Made by a program: the position numbers and the translations under genes. The notes under the pieces are model-generated. The model was not told where the DNA came from. It searched no databases and worked only from the letters and a program-made list of their open reading frames with translations. 64,000 bases of DNA from Paenibacillus wynnii (lineage in GTDB: Bacteria > Bacillota > Bacilli > Paenibacillales > Paenibacillaceae), in the NCBI RefSeq assembly GCF_000757885.1, contig NZ_JQCR01000002.1, positions 186,001 to 250,000 on the forward strand. Reading direction: 5' to 3'. Numbering within the stretch: the first letter of the stretch is position 1; each line of letters starts with the position of its first letter. This document shows positions 9,661 through 18,655 of this stretch, piece by piece.

Positions 9661-11346
9661 ATGGCAGCCAAGAAAATGCGTTCAGACATGATTAAAAAAG
9701 GCTTTGACCGGGCTCCGCACCGCAGTCTCCTGCGAGCGGCCGGCGTAAAAGAGGAAGATTTCGGAAAGCCATTTATTGCGGTCTGCAATTCCTATATTGA
9801 TATCGTACCGGGACATGTACACCTTCAGGAGTTCGGCAAAATCGTTAAAGAAGCCATTCGTGAAGCGGGCGGCGTACCGTTTGAATTCAATACGATCGGC
9901 GTCGATGATGGCATTGCCATGGGCCATATCGGTATGCGTTACTCACTGCCAAGCCGTGAGATTATCGCCGACTCTCTGGAAACTGTAGTATCCGCACACT
10001 GGTTCGATGGTATGGTCTGCATCCCGAACTGCGATAAAATCACACCGGGTATGATGATGGGCGCACTGCGTGTCAACATCCCTACCATTTTTGTAAGCGG
10101 TGGGCCGATGAAAGCCGGAGTGGACAGCAAAGGCAAGAAGCTGTCGCTTACCTCTGTATTCGAAGGCGTTGGTGCTCATCAGGTTGGTAAAATCAATGAC
10201 GCCGAGCTATTGGAATTAGAACAATTCGGTTGTCCAACCTGCGGCTCCTGCTCGGGTATGTTCACTGCGAATTCTATGAACTGTCTGGCTGAGGCACTTG
10301 GACTGGCCCTGCCAGGGAACGGCACCATCCTTGCTATAGCCGATGAACGCAGAGAATTTGTTCGTCAATCAGCAACACAGTTGATGAAGCTTATCGAGTT
10401 GGACCTTAAGCCGCGTGATATTGTAACTCAACAATCCTTGGATAATGCTTTTGCGCTTGATATGGCAATGGGCGGGTCCACCAATACAGTGCTTCATACT
10501 CTAGCACTTGCGCAAGAAGCAGGCATTGATTACCCGCTCGAACGCATTAATGAGGTTGCAAACCGTGTTCCTTACCTGTCCAAGCTGGCTCCAGCTTCAG
10601 ACTACTTTATTGAAGATGTCCAGAATGCAGGCGGAGTGAGTGCTGTATTAAATGAACTCCTCAAGAAACCGGGTGCTTTATTCGGCGATTGCATGACGGT
10701 TACCGGCAAAACACTTGCCGAGAACGTTATGGGACATGAGATTCAGGATACCAATGTAATTCATACCTTAGACAATCCTTATTCTGAGATTGGCGGTCTA
10801 TCTGTACTTTACGGCAACCTTGCTCCAGAAGGCTCCATTATCAAAGTCGGAGCGGTTGACGCATCTGTAGGCGGTTATCATAAAGGCCCTGCCATTTGTT
10901 TCGATTCTCAAGATTCTGCGCTGGAAGGTATCGCTAACGGCAAAGTCAAAGAAGGACATGTTGTCGTTATCCGTTATGAAGGTCCAAAGGGTGGACCAGG
11001 TATGCCGGAAATGCTGGCTCCAACCTCGCAAATCGTCGGAATGGGACTTGGTGCCAAAGTTGGTCTAATCACTGATGGCCGATTCTCGGGAGCATCCCGT
11101 GGGATCAGTATCGGACATATCTCCCCTGAAGCCGCTGAAGGCGGACCGATCGCTTTTGTTGAAGACGGTGATATCATCGAGCTGGATCTGAACAATCGTA
11201 AGATTGAACTGCTAGTTGATGAGGAAACACTGGCTGTTCGCCGCAGTGGATGGAAAGGCTTTGAACCTAAAGTGAAAACAGGCTACCTTGCCCGTTACTC
11301 CAAAATGGTTACAAATGCCAGCAACGGTGCGGTTCTTAAGATCTAA
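9661..11346 (+). CDS. ilvD: dihydroxy-acid dehydratase
   Basis: Dehydrates 2,3-dihydroxy-isovalerate and -methylvalerate in valine and isoleucine synthesis; needs an Fe-S cluster and magnesium. Cluster cysteines are visible in [15 protein letters not shown] and the first part of the protein, and the [20 protein letters not shown] and [10 protein letters not shown] motifs are intact. 561 residues, full length. AGGGGGGAA precedes the ATG. Stands alone between two terminators. The 246 bases upstream hold no gene; a small hairpin-forming stretch near 9590-9622 is the only structure seen, and no convincing T-box. Confidence 0.97.
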   Translation: MAAKKMRSDMIKKGFDRAPHRSLLRAAGVKEEDFGKPFIAVCNSYIDIVPGHVHLQEFGKIVKEAIREAGGVPFEFNTIGVDDGIAMGHIGMRYSLPSREIIADSLETVVSAHWFDGMVCIPNCDKITPGMMMGALRVNIPTIFVSGGPMKAGVDSKGKKLSLTSVFEGVGAHQVGKINDAELLELEQFGCPTCGSCSGMFTANSMNCLAEALGLALPGNGTILAIADERREFVRQSATQLMKLIELDLKPRDIVTQQSLDNAFALDMAMGGSTNTVLHTLALAQEAGIDYPLERINEVANRVPYLSKLAPASDYFIEDVQNAGGVSAVLNELLKKPGALFGDCMTVTGKTLAENVMGHEIQDTNVIHTLDNPYSEIGGLSVLYGNLAPEGSIIKVGAVDASVGGYHKGPAICFDSQDSALEGIANGKVKEGHVVVIRYEGPKGGPGMPEMLAPTSQIVGMGLGAKVGLITDGRFSGASRGISIGHISPEAAEGGPIAFVEDGDIIELDLNNRKIELLVDEETLAVRRSGWKGFEPKVKTGYLARYSKMVTNASNGAVLKI

Positions 11347-11371
11347 CAGCGTTAAGTAGTTAATATAAAAC

Positions 11372-11418
11372 AAAAAGCCTTCACTCCAGTAGATCATCTA
11401 CGGGGTGAAGGCTTTTAT
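11372..11418. terminator. bidirectional terminator between ilvD and the deacetylase
   Basis: AAAAAGCCTTCACTCC pairs with GGGGTGAAGGCTTTT; A-run on the left and T-run on the right serve both convergent genes. Confidence 0.9.
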
Positions 11419-11428
11419 TTGTAAAAAA

Positions 11429-12814
11429 TCAATGTACAATTGTTGCGCTAGGAAGCTCTGCTTCATGAACAACTTTTACCGGATAATCCTCTTCCCGACG
11501 TTTCTTCACTTGACTGCCTGTAGGGATTTTCTTCTCCGAGCGAAGCAGAAGCTCTGAGATCGGCATGAGAATCATCTTAGGGATGAGAACTTCGCTGCGT
11601 TCTTTAAGCCTTGCACCCCCAGTTGGATGAATGACACTCATCAGAACACTTAAATAGAATTTGGTAGATCGTGCAAACCAACCCTTAGGAAGATCTAGCA
11701 CAGTGAAACCGAACTTTTCCGGTCCTCGATTGAGCATGCTTACTCCATAAAGCGCCTTTGCTCTCACGAGATGCTCATCAGCAGTAATCCGATCTGCTAG
11801 CAGAGGCAGATCCTGATTCATCCGGCGGATCATACGAATCGCCAGCTGCGCTGTTGAACGGGAATGCATCCCTATCTCGAATAGCTGTCTGTTATCAATA
11901 TGAAGCTCGATTACCTTATCGCCTTTGTTCAAGAATGCACCGTTCTCCATCATCAATGACTGTCCTTGATATTTCCGCAATCGGTAATGCAGGAATGGAT
12001 CCTCTGGAGAAACCGTCTTCAGCCGGAAGAGAAATTGAAAGACCTGCTCCCACGCCAACCAAAGTCCAACAACCATTCGTTTGGCAAAAGAAAGCCTGTG
12101 CATCGGTGAACTCTCGGCTGCCTTGATCATTTCGTCTACTCTAATGCTGCTCAGCCCCCTGAGTTTGGCTTCTTCAAGCGTACGCTCAAGTGCAACCAGC
12201 ATATGTTCAGGCGCATCTGGATTGGCACCGAGTGTAGTCCCGCGATCATGAAGCAGCATAACCTCACCAGGGTTCAAACGTGACAGCATCTTCTCTGCGA
12301 GGCGCTCTGAGCCTTGCTTCTCACGCCAATCACCGAACATTGCTGACCAAAGTACAATTTGTACCTGACGTCGTTTGGAAAAGTCGAACAGATTCACAAT
12401 TCCCCAGGGTGGGCGGTAATAAGTACTTCTCTCCCCGGTAATATCAAAAATAATATCATCGGTACGCTGAATCTGCCGGCGAACGGTCGAAGGGCGCATT
12501 AGCCAGTTGCTCTTGTGCACATAATTATGAATACCGATAAGATGACCTTCCTCATGCATGCGCCGAATGAGATCAGGATGGCGTTCCGCATGGGCTCCAA
12601 CTACAAAAAAGGTAGCTTTTGCCCCGTGCTGCTGAAGTAAATCCAGTAACCTCGGTGTAAAGCGAGGGTCTGGTCCATCATCAAAGGTAAGGGCAAATCC
12701 CCCTGTTCCGATTCCTTTCCGAAAGACGCGGAAACCGAAAATTCGGCTGATGATACCAGGAATAAAGGCATAGAAAGATGAGATGTAGAACAGCCAGAGC
12801 AGCAAAGTCTCCAT
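11429..12814 (-). CDS. polysaccharide deacetylase with YkoP-like C-terminal domain
   Basis: An N-terminal membrane segment (residues 1-20) precedes a NodB domain: TFDDGPD near residue 44, zinc HxxxH in IGIHNYVHKS, RPPWG, and LLHDRG. These remove acetyl groups from cell-wall or surface polysaccharide. From about residue 255 a second domain (LHYRLRKYQG... VIELHIDNRQLFEIG) resembles the YkoP-type domain associated with deacetylases; that match is from memory and moderate. 461 residues. Monocistronic; GGGGAA precedes the ATG. Confidence 0.88.
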   Translation of the reverse strand: METLLLWLFYISSFYAFIPGIISRIFGFRVFRKGIGTGGFALTFDDGPDPRFTPRLLDLLQQHGAKATFFVVGAHAERHPDLIRRMHEEGHLIGIHNYVHKSNWLMRPSTVRRQIQRTDDIIFDITGERSTYYRPPWGIVNLFDFSKRRQVQIVLWSAMFGDWREKQGSERLAEKMLSRLNPGEVMLLHDRGTTLGANPDAPEHMLVALERTLEEAKLRGLSSIRVDEMIKAAESSPMHRLSFAKRMVVGLWLAWEQVFQFLFRLKTVSPEDPFLHYRLRKYQGQSLMMENGAFLNKGDKVIELHIDNRQLFEIGMHSRSTAQLAIRMIRRMNQDLPLLADRITADEHLVRAKALYGVSMLNRGPEKFGFTVLDLPKGWFARSTKFYLSVLMSVIHPTGGARLKERSEVLIPKMILMPISELLLRSEKKIPTGSQVKKRREEDYPVKVVHEAELPSATIVH

Positions 12815-13063
12815 GTGTATTCCCCGCTTTTCCAGAAGTATGACTTTGGCTCGTCTTTGTCTGCAAGCAGATTTAGTGATACGGCCAAGTAGAGTTATAG
12901 TCCGCCGTTTTGTAGCGGTTAAATCAGAGACTCACAAAAAAACATTACCTCCTATTTTAACACAGGTTGTAAAGAAAAAGACGCTTTTTCGTTAAAATCG
13001 TGTACAATGAATCCAAGTGAATAAAGACTGTTAATTTACCCTGAAAAGGAGTCGTTTATCTCT

Positions 13064-14212
13064 ATGCTACCTCTTTACAAAAAGTATTGGCGCACCTTTT
13101 TTGATCTGGGACTGATCGTTCTGACCGTATATTTGGTCATGCTCACGTTCAGTAAGCTCTATCAATTGGCCGCTCCCGTGTTCCTGTCCTTCTTCGTATT
13201 CATGTTAATTGAGCCGCTGGCCCGTTTTTTAAACCGAAAAGGTCTAGCCAAACCTTTTGCCTCGGCGATCTCCGTACTGCTGTTTCTTATTGTGCTGCTT
13301 GGCATCTTGTTTGGTGCAGGACTGCTGATAACCTCTCAGGTCCTGAATTTCCAATCCAACCTTCCACATTATACATACGTAATTCAGGAGAACTTTGCAG
13401 AGTTCACTTCTTTTCTTCAGAACAAATTAAATACACTGCCTCCTGACGTAGCCGATAAGGTGAACGGTTATTTTCAAGATGCGACAAACCTGCTGTCCAA
13501 ATGGCTGGTTGTATTCTTTAATTATATGATCGGTATACTGGGCTCGTTCTCCTCCTTTATGGCTAATTTCGGAATCGCTATTATTCTGGCTTTTTTCCTA
13601 AGTATGGAGATCAAAGATTGGCGCAAAATCGCGCATGACAAAATGCCGAAAACGTTCAAGACCGCCTACAATTTCCTGCAAGGTAACGTCTTTAAGTCTA
13701 TCGGCTCTTACTTAAAAGCACAGCTTATTCTTATCTCTATTACTTTTGTGATCGTTCTTGTAGGGTTGTTTATTCTAGGCTCCGGGAATGTGATTACGAT
13801 GGCGCTTATTTGTGCCATATTCGATGTCCTGCCGCTGCTTGGAGTCTCGACGATTCTTATCCCTTGGATTATCTATTTGTTCATTGTCGGAAATACGTCG
13901 CTCGCTATTGGACTTTTAGTTCTGCTAGTAATCGTTCTGGTTGTGCGTCAATTGCTTGAGCCGAAGATTACAGGGAACTCCATCGGTGTTTCCTCAGCTT
14001 TCCTTATGCTTTCGTTCGTCATTTTATCGACTTCAGCCTTTGGTATGGCCGGATTGATTTTGTCACCGATCCTGCTTATTTTGATTAAAGAGCTCCTGCA
14101 GCAAGGCTATCTCCAGCGATGGATTTTTCTGCCGAATGAAGAGTTTATTGTCTCTCCTTTTTCAACGGGTAATGAACCTGATGCTGAAGATAACGAGAGC
14201 CCTGAAATCTAA
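13064..14212 (+). CDS. AI-2E/PerM family transporter
   Basis: 382-residue protein of the PerM/YtvI family: paired N-terminal hydrophobic segments, a large central loop with NFQSNLP, and C-terminal segments containing the family stretch DVLPLLG and LEPKITGNSIG. Members are membrane permeases; some are linked to autoinducer-2 or sodium export, but the substrate here is open. AAGGAG lies 12 bases before the ATG, somewhat far. A TACAAT box at about 13004 may be its -10. It converges with the penicillin-binding protein gene with only four bases between the stops. Confidence 0.88.
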   Translation: MLPLYKKYWRTFFDLGLIVLTVYLVMLTFSKLYQLAAPVFLSFFVFMLIEPLARFLNRKGLAKPFASAISVLLFLIVLLGILFGAGLLITSQVLNFQSNLPHYTYVIQENFAEFTSFLQNKLNTLPPDVADKVNGYFQDATNLLSKWLVVFFNYMIGILGSFSSFMANFGIAIILAFFLSMEIKDWRKIAHDKMPKTFKTAYNFLQGNVFKSIGSYLKAQLILISITFVIVLVGLFILGSGNVITMALICAIFDVLPLLGVSTILIPWIIYLFIVGNTSLAIGLLVLLVIVLVVRQLLEPKITGNSIGVSSAFLMLSFVILSTSAFGMAGLILSPILLILIKELLQQGYLQRWIFLPNEEFIVSPFSTGNEPDAEDNESPEI

Positions 14213-14216
14213 ATAT

Positions 14217-16001
14217 TTATACAGGAGATGTCTCGGATAAAAGATCCATTACCTGCCCGAACAGCTTCGTTGCGGTATGCCGGCTGCCGGGAGCTACATT
14301 CTGCACAACCACTGCTACCGTATATTGAGGACGCTCAAACGGACCATAACCGATAAACCATTGGTTATTTCGCGGCATTCCCTTCACAAGGGTTTGTGCA
14401 GTACCTGATTTTCCTGCCAAAGGCCATTTCGCGCTCTGTAGTGAACTGCCGGTGCCCTCCGTAACTACCTTACGCATCCAGGACAGCAGTAGCTCAGTTG
14501 TGTTCTTAGAGATTCGGCCGAACGGAGTAGGCGCCAGATGACGTGATAGATCCATCAGCTTTTGGCCATTTGCGAAATTGACCCTCTGCAAGATACGTGG
14601 AGCGGTGACTTCACCTCCATGAAGAAGGGTTACTATAAGATTGGCTGCTTGGAGCGGGGATACGCGAACATCTCTCTGACCGATAGCCGTTTGCACCCTG
14701 GTTCCGGCGTCATCAGTTACAAGAGTATTAAAAATCGTTCCCTTTTGCTCCCCTGCCAGCGGCTTCAAATGATTCATCCCGAGGGTATTGTCAGCTTGCC
14801 AGGTAATCTCTCTCCCGATCCCTAGTGCCAAAGCGAAAGATTGAAGCTGATTACCGCTTAGACGCTCGGCCAAAGTTGCAAATACAGTATTGCAGGACAC
14901 GGCGAATCCTTCCTCAAGCGTGAGGGGCCCGTGTCCTTTTCCTTGCTGACAGGACAAGCCGTATTTATCAAATTCACCCTTGCAGGAGAAAAGTTCACCG
15001 GGGGATGTCACACCCGTTTCTATTGCAGCGGCAGCCGTTATAATTTTAAAAATGGATCCAGGTTCCACAGCCTGCAGCGCTCGATTGTTCCATTCTCCGC
15101 CCTCCGGTGAAATCCTTTCCGAATTATAAAAAGGCCGGGATACCATCGATATAACATCCCCGGTATGAGCGTCTAATACCACCACCGCGCCCTCTTTTAT
15201 CCCCGCTTTAACGGCAAGTTCTTCGATTCCTTCCTGTATCTTCATATCTATCGTTGTGTAGAGTGAAAGCGGATAATATGGATTTGCGGGTGTACGTACC
15301 TTAATATCACTTCCAGGTAGTCGATTCCCCCGAGCATCCACTTGAGCGTATGCCTCCGTATGACCAACTCCTCGAAGCAAGGGCTCCAACGTCTTCTCTA
15401 AACCAGCTGTTCCCTTCATTGGAATTCGCAGCCCGGAGGATGAACGCGGTGCTGCTTCTGACAAGTAGCCCATCCATTGCCGCCCGGACATCTCTCCGTT
15501 ATATCTGCGAGCAAAGGGCAGAACCTTCAGACCGTCAATACCGAGACTGCTAATTTCGTCAGCTTGTGTAGGAGTAATTGCCAGCGGATCGCCTGTAGTA
15601 GACGATGGCCATAGAATAGGTTCCTTAAGCGGAGAAATTTTGTTCAATAATGCCTTATGATTAGTTCCTAATATTTCAGCTACACGATTCAGGGCTATAT
15701 CACGTTTCGTATTGCCGATATTCCCTTTGTTCTCCTCCTGCGGAAAAAAAGCCACCGTCCATATAGTTTCACCCGCAAGCGGCTTTCCGTTTCGATCATA
15801 AAGACGGCCTCGTCCCGAATCTAATATGGTCTCTCGTTCACTTTGAACCTCGGCCATCTTAGCCAGGGAATACTTGCTGCCGGGAACATGCCGGTCCTTC
15901 AAGAATAACTGAACCCATGCTAGCCGGAATATCAAAATAGAAATGGCAGCACATAATATCATCAGTCCGCTAAAGATACGTTTATTAGGCTTATTCAGCA
16001 A
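14217..16001 (-). CDS. class B penicillin-binding protein (transpeptidase)
   Basis: Cross-links peptidoglycan stem peptides. An N-terminal membrane anchor (about residues 10-32) is followed by the dimerisation part (GRLYDRNGKPLAG) and the transpeptidase domain with all three active-site motifs: S316-I-F-K319, S369-C-N371 and KSG in AGKSGTAQT. 594 residues. Length and form recall PbpI/YrrR of Bacillus, but no name is assigned. The start is a TTG at 15999-16001 with GGGAGG seven bases upstream. Single gene; the insertion sequence lies behind its promoter region but does not interrupt it. Confidence 0.92.
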   Translation of the reverse strand: MLNKPNKRIFSGLMILCAAISILIFRLAWVQLFLKDRHVPGSKYSLAKMAEVQSERETILDSGRGRLYDRNGKPLAGETIWTVAFFPQEENKGNIGNTKRDIALNRVAEILGTNHKALLNKISPLKEPILWPSSTTGDPLAITPTQADEISSLGIDGLKVLPFARRYNGEMSGRQWMGYLSEAAPRSSSGLRIPMKGTAGLEKTLEPLLRGVGHTEAYAQVDARGNRLPGSDIKVRTPANPYYPLSLYTTIDMKIQEGIEELAVKAGIKEGAVVVLDAHTGDVISMVSRPFYNSERISPEGGEWNNRALQAVEPGSIFKIITAAAAIETGVTSPGELFSCKGEFDKYGLSCQQGKGHGPLTLEEGFAVSCNTVFATLAERLSGNQLQSFALALGIGREITWQADNTLGMNHLKPLAGEQKGTIFNTLVTDDAGTRVQTAIGQRDVRVSPLQAANLIVTLLHGGEVTAPRILQRVNFANGQKLMDLSRHLAPTPFGRISKNTTELLLSWMRKVVTEGTGSSLQSAKWPLAGKSGTAQTLVKGMPRNNQWFIGYGPFERPQYTVAVVVQNVAPGSRHTATKLFGQVMDLLSETSPV

Positions 16002-16207
16002 AAATATTCCTCCCGGCAGGCTTTCTAATTAGGTACTACCAAAGCTTTATTCTATTATGTCCTTTCATCACACAACGGAAACTTAGAATGGCAAAAAGAG
16101 CTGTCCCATAAGCCATAAAATGGCTACTTGCGATAGTACTTGCTTTTTGAATAGGAACGAGTTTGACACTCGATGAGGACGCTCCACGAACGGACCGTTG
16201 TTACAAT

Positions 16208-16296
16208 CGCTGTTGTGTCCAGATTTTTTTTAACTCCCCTTAGCGGTGAAAATCCGGACACAAAGGCGACCGCTGCCGCTTTTCCACAATCGTTCC
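16208..16296 (-). repeat. palindromic interspersed repeat, left copy
   Basis: Arms TTGTGTCCAGATTTT (16213-16227) and AAAATCCGGACACAA (16249-16263) form a long hairpin. Read on the minus strand it matches the copy at 18386-18513 in the outer stem, the inner ACCGCTAA and the 5' flank (GGAAC...GACCGCC-like). The family is not identified by name. The rest of 16002-16207 shows only a possible short hairpin (AGCCATAAAATGGCT, about 16109). Confidence 0.7.
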
Positions 16297-16701
16297 GTTC
16301 TCTCCGCTGCTTTGAGTAGAAAAAGTTTCTACAATCCTCCTAAATTCCTTTTTTGGTAAAATGGAGGTACCACCTACATCCCGTAAGGAGCGATGTAGAC
16401 AGGACCCTTTAAGTTGACCAACAGCGGGAAAAGCGAACTCAACAAGGTGGCGACCTCGCCGAAGAAAAAGCCATTCAGATGGATTTGCTCCTTGCCTAAA
16501 AAAATACGAACAATAACAGCGCTAGGGATTAAAAACGAGAGTATATAAGCTGAACAAAAGAAAATAACAAATGGGAAAAGGAACGAAAGCATTCCTGTTG
16601 GCGTTAAGAAATGCAGTTTGCCAAAAGAAAGAGCGCCTCTGTAAGATAGAATCATGTCACGGCCAGTGACTAACAAAATTCATCTTGGGAGGACACTCAC
16701 T

Positions 16702-17985
16702 ATGGAGTTTAAACAAAGAAATAAACAAAATCAACAGATCGAAAGGATTACACCTAAACACGTGGTCATCGGTGTAGATATTGCTAAAGAAATTCATGTG
16801 GCTCGAGCTGTCAATTATCGTGGAATCGAAATAGGGAAACCTTTGAAGTTTGCTGACTCCAAGGAAGGCTTTATCCGGTTCCAGCAGTGGCTGGAGCACC
16901 TTCAATCCACTCATCGTCTAAACAATGTCTTGGTTGGAATGGAGCCTACGGGACACTACTGGTTCCACCTGGCGGATTGGCTTCTTGCGGAGTCCATTGA
17001 TGTCGTATTGGTCAACCCGGCAACGACCAAGCGTAATAAAGAAAATCGGGATAACTCTCCCTCCAAAAGTGATATGAAAGACGCTTTAGTGATCGCCGAT
17101 GTGGTCTCCCGAGGGTACTATACCGATTTGCCGCGAACGCCCGAAGTCTTCCAACGTTTACGTGTATCCATGAATTATCGGGAAATTTGTATGAAAGACC
17201 TAGTCATCATCAAAAACCGTATTACACGCTGGCTGGATGTGAGTTTTCCGGAGTACACCACCGTGTTTAAAGATTGGACCGTACCCCGTTCGCTAGCTGC
17301 CCTGCAAGCCTTCCCTCTGCCAAGGGATATCAAGAATCTGGACTCGGAGAAGATGATTGCAGGCTGGAAGCCTTTTATGAAGCGAGTGGGTGGTTCCCGC
17401 GCCCTGCAAAAGGCGGCGGAGCTGCTGGCAGCTGCACGTCGCTCTGTAGGGCGTACGACGTGTCAGGAAGAAGAACGGCGCCAACTTGCGAATCTAGTAG
17501 CCGATTATCTTCGGCTAGAACAGCGGATAGGAGAGATGCAAAAGGAACTGATCAAACTACTGGAGGAGATTCCTGAATTGACCCAACGGCTCCGTTCGAT
17601 TCAAGGTCTAGGCACGATTTGTATTGCGGCCTTATTGGCGGGAACGGGAAATCTGAAAACCTATACCCATGGTAACCAAATTCTTTCTCAGGCCGGTCTA
17701 AATTTGGCAGAGAAGAGTTCTGGTAAATACCAGGGCCAAGTCAAGATCACTGGACGAGGAAGGCCCCAACTACGTAAACACCTCTACCTGGGTGTCATCT
17801 CTCTAGTCTCCCAAAACCCTGCCTATCGGGCTTGGCATGAGCATAATGTGAAACAAAAGAAGATGAAGCCCATGGCTTCCATTTTCAAGTTAATCGGAAA
17901 GCTCTGCCGCATCATTGTAGGTCTAGTCCGACAGGAGCGTTCCTTTGATCCAAAGGTCGCTAACCCCGCCCCACTGGCAGCTTAA
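16702..17985 (+). CDS. IS110-family transposase
   Basis: 427 residues with an N-terminal RuvC-like DEDD domain (D26 in GVDIAKE, E81 in GMEPTGHYW, D124 and D127 in SDMKDALVIADV) and a C-terminal Transposase_20 domain from about residue 298 (LRSIQGLGTICIAALLAGTG, then GLNLAEKSSGKYQG, which holds the likely catalytic Ser). A coiled-coil-like stretch links them. The ATG at 16702 has GGGAGGA nine bases upstream; longer starts lack one. All catalytic residues are present, so it may be active. IS110 recombinases use an RNA encoded in the element to choose donor and target DNA. Confidence 0.95.
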   Translation: MEFKQRNKQNQQIERITPKHVVIGVDIAKEIHVARAVNYRGIEIGKPLKFADSKEGFIRFQQWLEHLQSTHRLNNVLVGMEPTGHYWFHLADWLLAESIDVVLVNPATTKRNKENRDNSPSKSDMKDALVIADVVSRGYYTDLPRTPEVFQRLRVSMNYREICMKDLVIIKNRITRWLDVSFPEYTTVFKDWTVPRSLAALQAFPLPRDIKNLDSEKMIAGWKPFMKRVGGSRALQKAAELLAAARRSVGRTTCQEEERRQLANLVADYLRLEQRIGEMQKELIKLLEEIPELTQRLRSIQGLGTICIAALLAGTGNLKTYTHGNQILSQAGLNLAEKSSGKYQGQVKITGRGRPQLRKHLYLGVISLVSQNPAYRAWHEHNVKQKKMKPMASIFKLIGKLCRIIVGLVRQERSFDPKVANPAPLAA

Positions 17986-18054
17986 GATTTATCGACGTTA
18001 ATTTTTTCGCAAGGATTGGCTCATTTGCAGGATCGCTAACTAAAAGGAGCGTAC

Positions 18055-18296
18055 CGAAGGCCGGATTAAATTTCCATAAGGGCCCAGACCCGCTACCTAA
18101 AGCATAACCGGCCTCCACTCCCTGGACAGGTGTAACGAAGGAATGAAAGGGCATAGACCCGTTGAGTCATGGGAGGGAAAACCTCCAGGGATCGAGTGGA
18201 TCCAGCTCCTACATATCGTGAAACCAGGGAAATAACCCCTCCCTTGTTCCCGTATGCCCTCTGACAAGGAGGAGAGAAGGCTTTAACCGGCCTCAC
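18055..18296 (+). ncRNA. candidate bridge/seek RNA of the IS110 element
   Basis: Non-coding and rich in nested complementarity. AGGCCGGATTAAA (18058-18070) can close the whole region by pairing with TTTAACCGGCCT (18282-18293) or form a shorter hairpin with TAACCGGCCT (18105-18114). Inside, AGGGCATA (18148-18155) pairs with TATGCCCT (18253-18260), and GGGAGGG (18171-18177) pairs with CCCTCCC (18237-18243). They leave an internal loop of 15 and 9 bases. GGATC/GATCC makes an inner hairpin at 18189-18203. This is the form expected of guide RNAs of IS1111-type members, which lie after the transposase. RNA identity is inferred. Confidence 0.45.
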
Positions 18297-18385
18297 GCTC
18301 TTCCTCATCTGATTAGCAGAAAGATATCCTGCGAATGAGCGAGCATTTGAAAGGAAAATGGTTAATACAGAGGGAGGGAAATTTG

Positions 18386-18513
18386 GAACTGTAGGAGCGA
18401 TAGTGACCGCCCGAAAGCTTTCCGTAGGAAAGCTCGCTTCGAAAGCATTAGCTGTATCCGGATTTCAACCGCTAAAAGCGGGTTAATTCGAAGAAATCTG
18501 GATACAACAGCGG
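18386..18513 (+). repeat. palindromic interspersed repeat, right copy
   Basis: Outer stem TGTATCCGGATTTC (18453-18466) with GAAATCTGGATACA (18493-18506), inner stem AACCGCT with AGCGGGTT. Inverted relative to the left copy. GTATCC/GGATAC here against GTGTCC/GGACAC there is a paired change that keeps the stem. The remaining bases 18514-18655 hold no gene; AGTCTC...GAGACT near 18586-18607 may form a small terminator-like hairpin for the convergent chemoreceptor gene. Confidence 0.7.
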
Positions 18514-18655
18514 CCGGAAGTCCAAATCTTCACGGTAGTGACACCTGAGCCTTAAGTTAATATCTTAAGTTCATCTTAAATAGCCAGTCTCCAATAACTC
18601 AGAGACTGACTAGTTTAATTCTTGAAAAATATCTAATTTTGAAAAAGCTTAACTG

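Larger units (their letters stand above)
16340..18350 (+). mobile_element. IS110-family insertion sequence (ends approximate)
   Basis: One intact DEDD transposase with about 340 bases of non-coding DNA before it and about 350 bases of structured non-coding DNA after it. IS110 elements lack clear terminal inverted repeats and usually make no target duplication, so the ends cannot be fixed by eye; the limits given are the inner edges of two palindromic repeats. The left non-coding part has a CTACATC...GATGTAG hairpin at 16374-16398. Confidence 0.65.

Noticed and set aside
16374..16676. 100-codon minus-strand frame before the transposase, with hydrophobic residues
   Set aside because: The Phe/Leu richness comes from reading an A-rich strand backward. 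There is no ribosome binding site and it overlaps the probable IS left end.
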